Positions 62,329-64,000 of a DNA stretch of 64,000 nt are shown piece by piece (positions within the stretch are counted from its first letter, which is position 1; the number at the start of each line of letters is the position of its first letter). The position numbers and the translations under genes are program-made. The notes under the pieces were generated by a model. That model worked only from the letters and a program-made list of their open reading frames with translations, did no database searches and was not told the origin of the DNA. This stretch comes from Candidatus Microthrix parvicella Bio17-1 (GTDB lineage: Bacteria > Actinomycetota > Acidimicrobiia > Acidimicrobiales > Microtrichaceae): NCBI RefSeq assembly GCF_000299415.1, contig NZ_AMPG01000001.1, forward strand, positions 1,116,001 through 1,180,000, written 5' to 3'.

Positions 62329-64000
<1,672 letters not shown>

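Overview
The window is high-GC DNA with closely packed genes and frequent 1-14 nt start/stop overlaps. Its gene content is actinobacterial: a KstR-like TetR regulator, IdeR/DtxR-type iron boxes, a DUF156 sensor, kdpFABC-DE, SelO and many CoA-ester enzymes. A free-living aerobic actinobacterium, perhaps of the Acidimicrobiia (Ilumatobacter/Microthrix type), fits best. That placement is inference from style and content; no rRNA marker is present.

Regions. 1-4.8 kb is a worn accessory zone: the end of a DUF808 gene, a methyltransferase, an ISL3 transposase remnant, a zinc-ribbon SDR lacking the usual catalytic Tyr, a decayed glycosyltransferase and a DUF4143 ATPase. 4.8-9.3 kb holds lipid/CoA and SDR enzymes. 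9.3-11.3 kb holds a second DUF4143 ATPase beside a fragment of another one, then a CstR-like regulator with a Cys-rich partner and a perfect operator. 11.3-19.1 kb is a carbohydrate/cell-surface block (MBL hydrolase, GH27 galactosidase, cupin, secreted GH5 enzyme, secreted RCC1-repeat protein). 19.2-30.6 kb is metabolic: IS3 remnant, cupin, bioA, siderophore-interacting protein with an IdeR box, DUF427, flavin monooxygenase, selO, a mesaconyl-CoA-hydratase-like gene, a nucleoside phosphorylase, ilvD and a CPVC membrane protein.

30.6-40.6 kb looks like one regulon. A KstR-like TetR gene, an enoyl-CoA hydratase/amidohydrolase pair and a branched-chain-type ABC importer (livF, livG, fused livHM, livK) each have an AGAAC(A/G)CGTTCT palindrome upstream, which suggests uptake and degradation of an acyl-type or steroid-like compound. 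40.6-49.1 kb is a complete potassium-uptake operon: small membrane protein, kdpF, A, B, C, D, E, then a broken DUF4118 gene. 49.3-53.8 kb has a methyltransferase, a DUF2975/XRE pair with twin operators inside its promoter, a 1-Cys peroxiredoxin and a CoA-transferase. 53.8-57.7 kb is a ferric-iron ABC importer (fbpCBA order on the map) with an IdeR-like box. It is followed by a collapsed ACR3 arsenite pump, a SulP transporter, three membrane proteins and the C-terminal part of an arylsulfatase cut by the window edge.

The most noteworthy points are regulatory: four operator systems can be read directly (KstR-like, CstR/CsoR-like, DUF2975-XRE, IdeR-like). There are also two tandem 50-bp hairpin repeats upstream of bioA and seven decayed genes that automatic annotation would probably miss.
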